DNA of 15,892 bases. Origin: an uncultured Collinsella sp. GTDB lineage: Bacteria > Actinomycetota > Coriobacteriia > Coriobacteriales > Coriobacteriaceae. The stretch spans positions 1-15,892 of the forward strand of contig CABUXL010000035.1 of NCBI GenBank assembly GCA_902495525.1. Direction: 5' to 3'. Every line of letters starts with the position of its first letter. Positions within the stretch are counted from its first letter, which is position 1. Below are positions 1 to 6,857 of the stretch, piece after piece. The notes below the pieces were generated by a model, which did not search any database, was not told where the DNA came from, and saw nothing but the letters and a program-made list of their open reading frames with translations. The position numbers and the translations under genes are program-made.

Positions 1-50
1 AGAGTACTGCGGGGCCAGCCCGTGGGAGGCCAGGGCGCCGCTGACCGGTG
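1..50 (+). rRNA. rrf: 5S ribosomal RNA, 3' part (5' end lies outside the window)
   Basis: The first ~50 bases carry the usual 3' half of an actinobacterial 5S rRNA: a 'gtactgcgggg' segment, a 'cccgtgggag' segment that closes the hairpin, then 'cgccgctgaccgg', which would form the 3' strand of the terminal helix. It is followed within about 30 bases by a strong intrinsic terminator, as expected for the last gene of an rrn operon read on the + strand. The exact mature 3' end is uncertain by a few bases because the pairing 5' strand is missing. The rest of the operon should lie immediately upstream of the window. Confidence 0.75.
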
Positions 51-80
51 GACGGCACCGAGCCGTACGCTTGAACTGAG

Positions 81-112
81 AAGGGGGAGGCCTCGCGGCC
101 TCCCCCCTTTTT
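81..112 (+). terminator. Intrinsic terminator of the rrn operon
   Basis: A 10-bp perfect GC-rich stem (83-92 with 97-106) closes on the 4-base loop tcgc and runs into a T tract (108-112). It directly follows the 5S rRNA end, so it most likely ends the rRNA operon transcript. Confidence 0.9.
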
Positions 113-179
113 GCGTTAACACTTCACAATATAGTTGCATTTCACCTGTAACCCGGTTGGGCTTATGGGTAATGAGCTT

Positions 180-647
180 TTATTTAAAGACAATAAATCG
201 AATCACAAGGGCAATTGCTATGACCACAATGATCAAAAGCAGAATTGTCAGTCGATGTTGCTTACGTCGTTTACTTGACGATACGAAGATCGTTTTCCCT
301 TGTTTTGGCGTCTCGAGATAACGAGCCGAATGCGTTAAGGTTTGCTTAGGTCGAGGACCTCTTTGCTGTCGAGTTTTGGGCGTTTTCGTCGGGACGTCAT
401 TGATCGCGCTGTTTTTTGATAACGGTGCATCTTTCAGATATACGGGATCGCTCGATGCGACGCCCATATGCTTACGTCCCGTCTGGGCATCCTCGAGCGT
501 TTGATATCGATTTCTCGTAACATACTCGGGCTCTGCATCATTAATGGGCTCTTGCGAGATGTGGGGGCGATGGAGCCGTGGTGGCTGCGCGGAAGTATCT
601 TCCCCCTGCGTCGGCATAAACATATTGTTCTGGTTTTGGTCGTCCAT
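180..647 (-). CDS. Hypothetical small protein with a C-terminal membrane anchor
   Basis: I do not recognise this 155-residue protein. Residues 1-125 are polar and look disordered, rich in Gln, Asn, Pro, Lys and Thr, with no motif I can name. A basic stretch (KRRKQHR, 126-132) precedes one hydrophobic helix (about 133-153, rich in Leu, Ile and Val), and the protein ends with FK two residues later. By the positive-inside rule the long N-terminal part should be cytoplasmic, which makes it a tail-anchored membrane protein; this is inference. The start is supported by an AAAGGG ribosome binding site five bases before the ATG. The gene is visibly AT-richer than its neighbours. It converges on the rrn terminator and diverges from the Hsp20 gene, so it is probably monocistronic. 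Foreign origin or relaxed selection could both explain the composition. Confidence 0.7.
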   Translation of the reverse strand: MDDQNQNNMFMPTQGEDTSAQPPRLHRPHISQEPINDAEPEYVTRNRYQTLEDAQTGRKHMGVASSDPVYLKDAPLSKNSAINDVPTKTPKTRQQRGPRPKQTLTHSARYLETPKQGKTIFVSSSKRRKQHRLTILLLIIVVIAIALVIRFIVFK

Positions 648-767
648 GATGCCCTTTAGCTCGTTTCCAACAACGTATACGCGCTCATTGTAAGCCCCTT
701 GTTATTTGTAGCTGTGGACATACTCGTTATTTAAGCTCTGGTTCAAAGAACCTTAACCTTCCTAAAA

Positions 768-788
768 CCTGAGTCATACGCACTTAGA
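768..788. promoter_or_regulatory. Possible degenerate HAIR-type (HspR) operator upstream of hsp20
   Basis: CCTGAGT, a 7-base spacer, then ACTTAGA matches the HspR-binding HAIR consensus (CTTGAGT-N7-ACTCAAG) at about 10 of 14 positions with the correct spacing. A second copy of the right half-site (ACTCAAA) lies at 806-812. It sits about 140 bases before the Hsp20 start in the divergent intergenic region. The match is imperfect, so this is only a candidate. Confidence 0.25.
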
Positions 789-829
789 TATGCTTATAGT
801 AGTGGACTCAAAAAACTTTATAGTCGATG

Positions 830-858
830 TATATATGAGCACTGGGTGGGCATATATA
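830..858. promoter_or_regulatory. Inverted repeat TATATATG-N13-CATATATA, candidate hsp20 operator/promoter
   Basis: Two perfect 8-base arms (830-837 and 851-858) are separated by 13 bases, with half-site centres 21 bp apart, about two helical turns. The element lies about 66 bases before the Hsp20 start codon, and its right arm could double as a TATATA -10 box. The geometry suits a dimeric repressor site. I do not recognise it as a known operator, and no CIRCE element is present. Confidence 0.4.
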
Positions 859-924
859 AGAGCGTCAAAAGAAGTCCCAGTCACCTAGAAGATGACTCGG
901 CAGTCCTATAAAGGAGTGGTAAAC

Positions 925-1356
925 ATGGCAAGCATGGTTCCTTATCGTTCGGTTTTTGGCGTTCGTCCCTCTGCAAGCTCGCTGTTCGATCTGTTTGATG
1001 ATATGAGCGACCTAGCGAACAACTCGATTGCCTCTAAGGCGTTCCCCGTTGACGTTGAGGATAAGGGCGATGGCTATGAGGTCAAGGCTTATCTGACCGG
1101 CGTCGCCAAGGACGATATCGATGTCGAGCTTAACGAGGGCCGTCTGTCCATTAGCGTGAATGTCGAGGAAGACGAGGAGAACGAGGGCAAGAACTTCCTG
1201 CAGAAGGAGTTCAGCTCGTACAGCGCGACGCGTGGCGTGTATCTTAAGGACGCTTCGAGCGAGGGCCTCTCGGCTAAATACGCTGACGGCATCCTGACCG
1301 TTACGGTTCCCAAGATCGTTGAGAAGAAGAACGTTACGAAGATCTCCATCGACTAA
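925..1356 (+). CDS. hsp20: Small heat-shock protein, Hsp20/alpha-crystallin family
   Basis: A 143-residue ATP-independent holdase chaperone that would bind unfolding proteins in the cytoplasm during stress. The alpha-crystallin domain spans about residues 38-130, starting with the typical 'FPVDVEDKGDGYEVKAYLTG' stretch. It ends with the beta-strand signature in which an alanine is followed by DGILTVTVPK (about 117-130). The C-terminal tail holds the I-x-I motif (ISI, 140-142) used for oligomer assembly. I chose ATG 925 because AAAGGAG lies nine bases upstream; the in-frame start at 892 would add 11 unrelated residues and has no comparable site. The length is normal for the family. It is a single-gene unit with its own terminator. 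The upstream region carries an inverted repeat and a weak HAIR-like site, which would fit heat control. Confidence 0.93.
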   Translation: MASMVPYRSVFGVRPSASSLFDLFDDMSDLANNSIASKAFPVDVEDKGDGYEVKAYLTGVAKDDIDVELNEGRLSISVNVEEDEENEGKNFLQKEFSSYSATRGVYLKDASSEGLSAKYADGILTVTVPKIVEKKNVTKISID

Positions 1357-1389
1357 CTTCGTTGGTGTTCTGCGCTATTAAAAGATAAC

Positions 1390-1423
1390 AAAAGGGGCTG
1401 GGAAGCGATTCCCGGCCCCTTTT
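1390..1423. terminator. Bidirectional intrinsic terminator between hsp20 and the MBL-fold gene
   Basis: A 15-bp stem (1390-1404 with 1409-1423, one G-T pair) closes on the loop gcga. An A run on the left and a T run on the right allow it to terminate in both directions. It lies between two convergent genes, so it probably serves both. Confidence 0.9.
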
Positions 1424-1438
1424 GCTGTCTAGGAAAGC

Positions 1439-2248
1439 CTATTGAATGGTTGCTGGCCGATACTGGCTTGCGGGGCATATCGAGAGTTTTCGTGATCCTT
1501 GGAGAAGGGTGGCGGAGCTGTCGACCTCGTCATCCAGGGTTGCGGCTAGAGCTTTGGCATAGCTTTTGACGGTAAGGCTCGGACGATTGTTATCTTGGCT
1601 GATATGCATGGCAATGAGCTGTTCGGTGCGATCGGTAACAAGTTCGCGCGCGGCTTCGGCGGCTTGGCTGTTGGAGAGGTGTCCCCTTGCAGACAGGATG
1701 CGCTCCTGAAGAAAGCGGGGATATTCTCCCTCGCGCAGCATGGTCACATCGTGGTTGCTTTCGAGTGCGAGGACTCGACAATCTTTGAGGGTTTTCATGG
1801 CTTGGCTCGATAGCTCTCCGGTGTCGGTGGCAAACCCAATGGAATCATCGAGAGCATTGAATCGATAGCCGACCGGATTGATGACATCGTGTGATGTTGA
1901 GTAGGTTTGCACGTGGATGCCGGCAATGGACAGGGCGTCGCCGGGATCGAATTCCTCGACAGGCAGATGCGAAAGATTTTCTTTGTTCGAAAGAGTGCCT
2001 CTGCTGGCAAAGAGGGGGCCGTGCCAGTGCTTGCACCAGACATTGAGGCCCTTGATGTGATCGCTATGCTCATGAGTAATGAGAAGAGCCGAGACGTTGT
2101 CTGTCGAGAGCCCCAGTTCTGCCATGCGCTTTAATGTCTCGCGGCGAGACAGTCCGTCATCGACCATAATGAGCCCCTGCGGGCCCTCGATGAGTGCGCA
2201 GTTGCCTTTAGAGCCACTGCCGAGGATATGAAGGTGCAGACGAGACAT
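1439..2248 (-). CDS. MBL-fold metallohydrolase, YycJ/WalJ type
   Basis: A 269-residue metallo-beta-lactamase-fold hydrolase. It opens with the family signature 'HILGSGSKGNC' (8-17). It then carries the metal-binding THEHSDH motif (58-64, H59, H61, D63, H64), the bridging aspartate in ATDTGE (D142) and the YycJ hallmark GHLSN (189-193). Family members act on nucleic acid or its metabolism; Bacillus WalJ has been linked to coordinating cell division with DNA replication. The precise substrate is not settled. The start at 2248 is inferred from alignment to the conserved N-terminus; the upstream ribosome site is weak (GGAA). An upstream in-frame start at 2329 would add 27 unrelated residues and overlap tilS. 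No walRK genes are nearby. It diverges from tilS with only 48 bases between start codons. Confidence 0.85.
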   Translation of the reverse strand: MSRLHLHILGSGSKGNCALIEGPQGLIMVDDGLSRRETLKRMAELGLSTDNVSALLITHEHSDHIKGLNVWCKHWHGPLFASRGTLSNKENLSHLPVEEFDPGDALSIAGIHVQTYSTSHDVINPVGYRFNALDDSIGFATDTGELSSQAMKTLKDCRVLALESNHDVTMLREGEYPRFLQERILSARGHLSNSQAAEAARELVTDRTEQLIAMHISQDNNRPSLTVKSYAKALAATLDDEVDSSATLLQGSRKLSICPASQYRPATIQ

Positions 2249-2262
2249 AAGATTCCAAAGGA

Positions 2263-2268
2263 TACAAT
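2263..2268 (+). promoter_or_regulatory. Candidate -10 box (TACAAT) for tilS
   Basis: TACAAT lies 28 bases before the tilS ATG, and the AGGAGGAAG ribosome site falls between. No convincing -35 hexamer is present 16-18 bases upstream, where the sequence runs into the start of the divergent MBL gene. The assignment rests on position and on the same hexamer recurring before other genes here. Confidence 0.35.
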
Positions 2269-2296
2269 GGGTGCGGACGAATAGAGGAGGAAGCAA

Positions 2297-3835
2297 ATGC
2301 CTACGGTATCTCAGCATTATGGACACCATGCCGTGCCTGGGGCAGTCGATGAGACCCGGACGAGGCAGCAGGCTGCTCCTGTCGTGCTCATGGTATCAGG
2401 CGGCGCGGACTCGACGGCACTGCTTCTTATGGCGTGCACATCAAAGCTGGATATCCAAGACGGACGCGGTGTTGCCCCCATTGCTCGTGAGCGCCTGCAT
2501 GTGCTGCATGTAAACCATCATCTGCGCGGCAAGGCGTCCGATGGCGACGAGGCCTTTGTGCGTGAGCTCTGCGCGAAATATGGTTTACCGCTGTGCGTGG
2601 AGCACGCTTATTTTGATGGGGAGTCGGGCAATATTGAGGCCGCGGCCCGCGAGGTGCGCTATGCCGCGGCGCGGAGGTATGTTCGCGAGCTCTGCGCCCA
2701 GACGGGGGCACCGCGAACGGCGGCTCGTATCTGCACCGCGCACACGTCTTCGGATCGCGCGGAAACGTTTTTGATGAACGCGATTAAGGGTTCGGGGCCC
2801 GCAGGCCTATCGAGCATTCCTCGCCGGAGGAATATCGTGGTGCGTCCCTTGCTCGACCTAACTCATGGCGAGCTCGTGGGCTATCTACAGGTACATGGTC
2901 AGCCGTGGCGTGAAGACGAGAGCAATGAGGATATCTCGTATCTGCGAAACTACGTGCGCCATCGAGTGATGCCGGTGGTGGCGCAGCGCAACGCGAGCGT
3001 CTGCAAGACGATTGGCGCCGCCTGCGAGATCTTAGGCGATGAGGACGCGTTTTTGTCTCAGCTTTCGGCACAGGCGTTTCGAAGCTGCCTGCGTAAGGAG
3101 GCGGCGGGCGCGCTGGTGCTCGATGCCAGGCGCCTTGCTGCGGCCGAGGTGGTAATCGCGCGGCGCATCGTGCGACTGGCGATTAAGCGCATCGATCCGG
3201 ACGCTCGTCCAGAGATGCGACATGTGGAGCGAGTCCTTTCCTGCGTTGCCGAGGGCGCCGGCTCGGCCACGCTTCCGGCGGGGATTGACGCACGCGTTGA
3301 GTTTGGCATGCTGGCGTTTAAGGCGCCGGCGGCTCGCGAGGGCCTGGTCGCGGACTGGGTTACCGTACCCGGTCGTTTGCCGTTGGGCGGGGGACGTATG
3401 CTGGTCACAGAACCGATGGCCGTTGAGCCGGGATGCGATATCGTGCGCCGCGCCCGTGAGCTTGCGGCTGCCGGGGAAGTGACAGCTTTGGTAGACGCGG
3501 CTGCCCTGGGTTTTGCCGACAGCGATAGTGAGCGGATCCTGGCGGGCTCGCGTGGCGAGATCCCTGCCGAGGCGCGATTGGCGCGCCTGTGGGTGGACGG
3601 TCCCGCACCGGGAGACGTGATGTGCCCGTTAGGGATGAGTGGTCGAAGCAAGAAAGTATCCGACTTGCTAGGTGAGGCTCGCATTCCCGTTTCCGAGCGC
3701 GCCGGCGTGCCCATGGTGAGGACGGCGCCGGGGGGTGCCGTGGTGTGGGTCGCCGGAGTTCGCGCGGACGAGCGTTTTAAGTGCACGGCCGCAACGCGCG
3801 TGGCATATCTGCTCCGCGTGGTCGATGCGGAATAG
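2297..3835 (+). CDS. tilS: tRNA(Ile)-lysidine synthetase TilS
   Basis: A 512-residue cytoplasmic enzyme that uses ATP and lysine to convert cytidine 34 of the CAU-anticodon isoleucine tRNA to lysidine, which changes its reading from AUG to AUA. The N-type PP-loop SGGADS (34-39) and the following HVNHHLRG (71-78) mark the ATPase core. A C-terminal TilS domain is seen in 'VSDLLGEARIPVSERAGVPMV' near residues 455-475. The length fits the long, two-domain form. AGGAGGAAG seven bases before the ATG supports the start. The usual HHxDDQAET motif reads HTSSDRAET here, so one of the paired acidic residues is a serine. The first 27 residues have no counterpart I recognise. The order tilS-hpt-ftsH is conserved in many Gram-positive bacteria, but a 147-base gap with its own promoter-like signals separates tilS from hpt. 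Confidence 0.93.
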   Translation: MPTVSQHYGHHAVPGAVDETRTRQQAAPVVLMVSGGADSTALLLMACTSKLDIQDGRGVAPIARERLHVLHVNHHLRGKASDGDEAFVRELCAKYGLPLCVEHAYFDGESGNIEAAAREVRYAAARRYVRELCAQTGAPRTAARICTAHTSSDRAETFLMNAIKGSGPAGLSSIPRRRNIVVRPLLDLTHGELVGYLQVHGQPWREDESNEDISYLRNYVRHRVMPVVAQRNASVCKTIGAACEILGDEDAFLSQLSAQAFRSCLRKEAAGALVLDARRLAAAEVVIARRIVRLAIKRIDPDARPEMRHVERVLSCVAEGAGSATLPAGIDARVEFGMLAFKAPAAREGLVADWVTVPGRLPLGGGRMLVTEPMAVEPGCDIVRRARELAAAGEVTALVDAAALGFADSDSERILAGSRGEIPAEARLARLWVDGPAPGDVMCPLGMSGRSKKVSDLLGEARIPVSERAGVPMVRTAPGGAVVWVAGVRADERFKCTAATRVAYLLRVVDAE

Positions 3836-3897
3836 CGTCCCACGCCTGCTATTCTGTGCGACGTTGACGGTATTCCCGCGCTGATGGCGCACGGGCT

Positions 3898-3926
3898 GGT
3901 AAATTTACCCCGTGCGCTGCTAGAAT
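3898..3926 (+). promoter_or_regulatory. Candidate hpt-ftsH promoter with overlapping 12-bp palindrome
   Basis: TGCTAGAAT (3918-3926) is an extended -10 element ending 56 bases before the hpt ATG. Just upstream, GGTAAATTTACC (3898-3909) is a perfect 12-bp palindrome occupying the -35 position, where no good -35 hexamer exists. The arrangement suggests an extended -10 promoter with an operator over the -35 region. The regulator is unknown. Confidence 0.4.
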
Positions 3927-3982
3927 GTGTAGTTCGCGTCCATACGGCGGTGTGTGGGCGATAAGCACAAGAAAGGGTTGTC

Positions 3983-4531
3983 ATGGCTTCTCAACATCCG
4001 GATATCGAGAAGGTTCTGTTCACGCAGGAGGATATCGACGGTATCGTCTCTCGCCTGGGCGAGGAGATTACGCGCGACTACGCGGGTAAGGATCTGGTGC
4101 TGATTGCGGTCCTGCGCGGCGCCGTGGTCTTTATGGGCGACCTGATGCGTAAGATCGAGCTGCCGACCAACATCGATTTCATGGCTGTTTCGAGCTACGG
4201 CGACGGTGTGAAGTCCTCGGGTATCGTGCGTATCATTAAGGACCTGGATATCGACATCCGCGGTCGCGACGTGCTGATCGTCGAGGACATTCTGGACTCG
4301 GGCCTGACGCTCAAGTATCTGATGAAGAACCTCGAGAGCCGCAAGCCCGCTTCTCTGGAGGTCGCCGCCTTCCTGTGGAAGGACGTTGAGGACCGCGTCT
4401 CGGCCATCACGCCCAAGTATGTTGGAACCCATTGCCCCGATGCCTTTGTGGTGGGCTACGGCCTCGACTATGCCGAGCGCTATCGCAACCTTCCGTATCT
4501 GGGCATTTTGAAACCGGAGGTTTATTCGTAA
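3983..4531 (+). CDS. hpt: Hypoxanthine phosphoribosyltransferase
   Basis: A 182-residue cytoplasmic purine-salvage enzyme that joins hypoxanthine (often also guanine) to PRPP to give IMP or GMP. The PRPP-binding loop is intact as VLIVEDILDSGLTL (97-110), with the two acidic residues E101 and D102. The N-terminal LRGA (44-47) and the flexible-loop SYGDG (70-74) are also typical. The length is normal. GAAAGGG six bases before the ATG supports the start. ftsH starts one base after the hpt stop codon and its ribosome site lies inside hpt, so the two are co-transcribed and perhaps translationally coupled. A palindrome at the presumed promoter hints at regulation. Confidence 0.95.
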   Translation: MASQHPDIEKVLFTQEDIDGIVSRLGEEITRDYAGKDLVLIAVLRGAVVFMGDLMRKIELPTNIDFMAVSSYGDGVKSSGIVRIIKDLDIDIRGRDVLIVEDILDSGLTLKYLMKNLESRKPASLEVAAFLWKDVEDRVSAITPKYVGTHCPDAFVVGYGLDYAERYRNLPYLGILKPEVYS

Positions 4532-4532
4532 G

Positions 4533-6668
4533 ATGCCCGACGACCGTAACGACAACAATTCCCAGACTCCCCGGGAGCCTAAGATCCCAGGGATGCCCGG
4601 AGGCAAGAAGCCCACGCGTACGGGCTGGCTGTATTTTATTTTGGCTTGCGCGCTTCTGGGCTACGCCTTCTTTAACATGGGCTCCGGCTTTGCCAATTCC
4701 AGCAATACCGTTAAGCTCGCGACGAGCGAGATGGTGAGCGCCATCAAGCAGGATCGCGTCGAAGATCTGACCTATACGGTTCAAGACGGAAGCGTGACGG
4801 GTCATTACTGGAAGACGAAGAAGGACAAGGGCGATACGAGCGAGCTCAAGAGCTTCTCCTCGACCTATGTCGGCTCCGATTCGCTTGCCGAGCTCATGGC
4901 GGAGCACCCCGATACCAAGTACATCGTCAACACCAACGATCCCGATTTTTGGGGCGACTTGGCGATGAGTGTGCTTCCGACGATCGCCCTTATCGCCATC
5001 ATGTTCTACTTTATGCGCCAGATGATGGGCGCCAATAACAGGAACATGCAGTTTGGCAAGACCAACGCCAAGACCAACGAGGCCACACGCCCCAAGGTCA
5101 AGTTTGAAGACGTTGCCGGCGTGGACGAGGCAGTCGAGGAGCTCGAGGAGATCCGTGACTTTTTGAGCGATCCGGATCGCTATCGCAAGCTGGGCGCCAA
5201 GATCCCGCGTGGCGTGTTGCTGGTTGGCCCTCCGGGCACCGGTAAAACGCTGCTGGCCAAGGCCGTTGCCGGCGAGGCGGGCGTGCCGTTCTTTAGCATC
5301 TCGGGTTCCGACTTTGTCGAGATGTTCGTAGGTGTCGGCGCCAGCCGTGTGCGTGACCTCTTTAAGGAGGCCAAGTCCCAGGCCCCGTCGATCATCTTCA
5401 TCGATGAGATCGATGCCGTGGGACGTCAGCGCGGAGCCGGCTTGGGCGGCGGCCACGACGAGCGCGAGCAGACGCTCAACCAGCTGCTGGTCGAGATGGA
5501 CGGTTTTGAGGAGAGCGAGTCGGTCATCCTGATCGCCGCCACCAACCGCCCCGACATTCTGGATCCGGCGCTGCTGCGTCCCGGCCGTTTTGACCGTCAG
5601 GTTACGGTCGACCGTCCGGATGTGAAGGGCCGCGAGCAGATTTTGCGCGTGCATGCCGAGAACAAGTCGATGGACGAGGACGTTAAGTTTGAGAAGCTCG
5701 CCCAGATGACCGTTGGCTTTACTGGTGCCGATTTAGCGAACCTGCTCAACGAGTCTGCGCTGCTGGCCGCTCGCCGTCATCGTTCCGTGATCTCGATGGA
5801 CGAGGTCGAGGAATCGATGGAGCGCGTGATTGCCGGACCGCAGCGCAAGGGTCGCGTGATGACCGAGGCCGAGCGCACCACGATTGCCTACCACGAGAGC
5901 GGTCACGCCCTGGTGGGCCACATCCTGGAGCACTCCGATCCGGTCCACAAGATCTCGATCGTCAGCCGCGGCCAGGCGCTGGGCTACACGCTGCAGCTTC
6001 CGCAGGAGGACCACTTCCTCAAGACCAAGAACGAGATGCTCGACGAGCTTGCCGTGTTCTTGGGCGGTCGCGTTGCCGAGGAGCTCATGTGCGATGATAT
6101 TACGTCGGGCGCGAGCAACGATCTGGAGCGCGCAACCAAGATGGCGCGCGAGATGGTCACGCGCCTGGGCATGAGCGAGGAGCTGGGCACGCAAGTGTTT
6201 GGCGAGGCGCAACATCAGGTGTTCCTTGGTCGCGATTACGCCGATCACCAGGATTACTCCGAGGAGACGGCGCGCCGCATCGATATCGAGGTTCAGCGCA
6301 TCATGCGCGAGGCCCATCGTCGTGCGGTCGAGATTCTGGACGCCCGTCGCGATCAGCTCGATCTGATGGCGAAGGTGCTGCTTGAGCGCGAGACCGTCGA
6401 GGGCGACGCCGTGAACGCCCTGCTCGACAACGAGTGGAATGCCTACCTTGAGCGCGAGGGCGATATCCTGGCGGCCAAGGAGGAGCGCAATGCCAAGGCG
6501 GCCGGCATGCCGACCAAGAAGCGCGTGCCTCGAATGAGCGAGGAGGAGCTGGCGGCTGATGCCGCGGCCTTTGCGCAGGCGGCCATGCAGGAGGATGCCG
6601 AAGCCGCATCCGATGATGCTGACGATGACCATGCCGTCGTCGATGCCGACACCGACGCCGACAAATAG
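4533..6668 (+). CDS. ftsH: ATP-dependent zinc metalloprotease FtsH
   Basis: A 711-residue membrane-anchored AAA+ protease that extracts and degrades damaged membrane proteins and unstable regulators, working as a hexamer on the cytoplasmic face. Transmembrane helix 1 is at about 31-48, an extracytoplasmic domain at 50-140 and helix 2 at about 144-163. The AAA domain has Walker A GPPGTGKT (232-239), Walker B IIFIDEID (287-294) and the second region of homology (336-355). The pore motif FVGVGA is at 265-270. The zinc site is HESGH (454-458), with D530 as the probable third ligand. The C-terminus (about 670-711) is an unusually acidic, Ala- and Asp-rich tail. GGAGG lies 12 bases before the ATG, inside hpt. 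A strong terminator follows. Confidence 0.97.
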   Translation: MPDDRNDNNSQTPREPKIPGMPGGKKPTRTGWLYFILACALLGYAFFNMGSGFANSSNTVKLATSEMVSAIKQDRVEDLTYTVQDGSVTGHYWKTKKDKGDTSELKSFSSTYVGSDSLAELMAEHPDTKYIVNTNDPDFWGDLAMSVLPTIALIAIMFYFMRQMMGANNRNMQFGKTNAKTNEATRPKVKFEDVAGVDEAVEELEEIRDFLSDPDRYRKLGAKIPRGVLLVGPPGTGKTLLAKAVAGEAGVPFFSISGSDFVEMFVGVGASRVRDLFKEAKSQAPSIIFIDEIDAVGRQRGAGLGGGHDEREQTLNQLLVEMDGFEESESVILIAATNRPDILDPALLRPGRFDRQVTVDRPDVKGREQILRVHAENKSMDEDVKFEKLAQMTVGFTGADLANLLNESALLAARRHRSVISMDEVEESMERVIAGPQRKGRVMTEAERTTIAYHESGHALVGHILEHSDPVHKISIVSRGQALGYTLQLPQEDHFLKTKNEMLDELAVFLGGRVAEELMCDDITSGASNDLERATKMAREMVTRLGMSEELGTQVFGEAQHQVFLGRDYADHQDYSEETARRIDIEVQRIMREAHRRAVEILDARRDQLDLMAKVLLERETVEGDAVNALLDNEWNAYLEREGDILAAKEERNAKAAGMPTKKRVPRMSEEELAADAAAFAQAAMQEDAEAASDDADDDHAVVDADTDADK

Positions 6669-6680
6669 TCTTTGTGGCGA

Positions 6681-6714
6681 AAGCCTCCGCGGGGAAACCT
6701 GCGGAGGCTTTTTC
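6681..6714 (+). terminator. Intrinsic terminator after ftsH
   Basis: The stem AAGCCTCCGC (6681-6690) pairs with GCGGAGGCTT (6701-6710), extended by three inner pairs around a GAAA loop and followed by a T run. It ends the hpt-ftsH transcript. Confidence 0.9.
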
Positions 6715-6736
6715 TTTTGAGCGATATGGGGCCGTC

Positions 6737-6798
6737 TGTTGATTGGGGACAGACTTAAATGAGCGTTTTCACGCATTTAAGTCTGTCCCCAATCAACA
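6737..6798. repeat. 25-bp perfect inverted repeat (REP- or MITE-like palindrome)
   Basis: Arms 6737-6761 and 6774-6798 are perfect reverse complements of 25 bases around a 12-base centre (6762-6773). The arms contain GGGGACAGACTTAAATG. This resembles 'GGGGACAGA' palindromes known beside REP-associated tyrosine transposases (Y1/TnpA-REP), a comparison from memory only. No flanking duplication is visible. It follows the ftsH terminator and ends about 30 bases before the presumed -10 of the aminotransferase gene. It is not a classical terminator because no T tract follows. Confidence 0.85.
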
Positions 6799-6827
6799 TT
6801 GCTGCGGCACTTTGCTCGGTTAAAGCG

Positions 6828-6833
6828 TACAAT
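6828..6833 (+). promoter_or_regulatory. Candidate -10 box (TACAAT) for the aminotransferase gene
   Basis: TACAAT lies 24 bases before the chosen ATG, leaving room for a short leader with the GAAAGGGG ribosome site. No good -35 hexamer is seen; the -35 position falls just downstream of the 25-bp inverted repeat. Confidence 0.35.
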
Positions 6834-6857
6834 AGCGCCTATGCGAAAGGGGAACAG

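Noticed and set aside
22..321. 99-codon plus-strand frame
   Set aside because: It crosses the 5S rRNA end and the rrn terminator and is antisense to the tail-anchored protein gene.
648..924. CIRCE element (HrcA site) before hsp20
   Set aside because: No TTAGCACTC-N9-GAGTGCTAA or close variant is present.
3058..3984. 308-codon minus-strand frame
   Set aside because: It is antisense to tilS, rich in Arg/Ser/Thr/Ala, and runs across the hpt promoter region; no domain is seen.
4407..6776. Long minus-strand frames of 415 and 347 codons
   Set aside because: They are antisense to hpt and ftsH, with Leu/Gly/His/Arg-rich shadow composition and no motifs.
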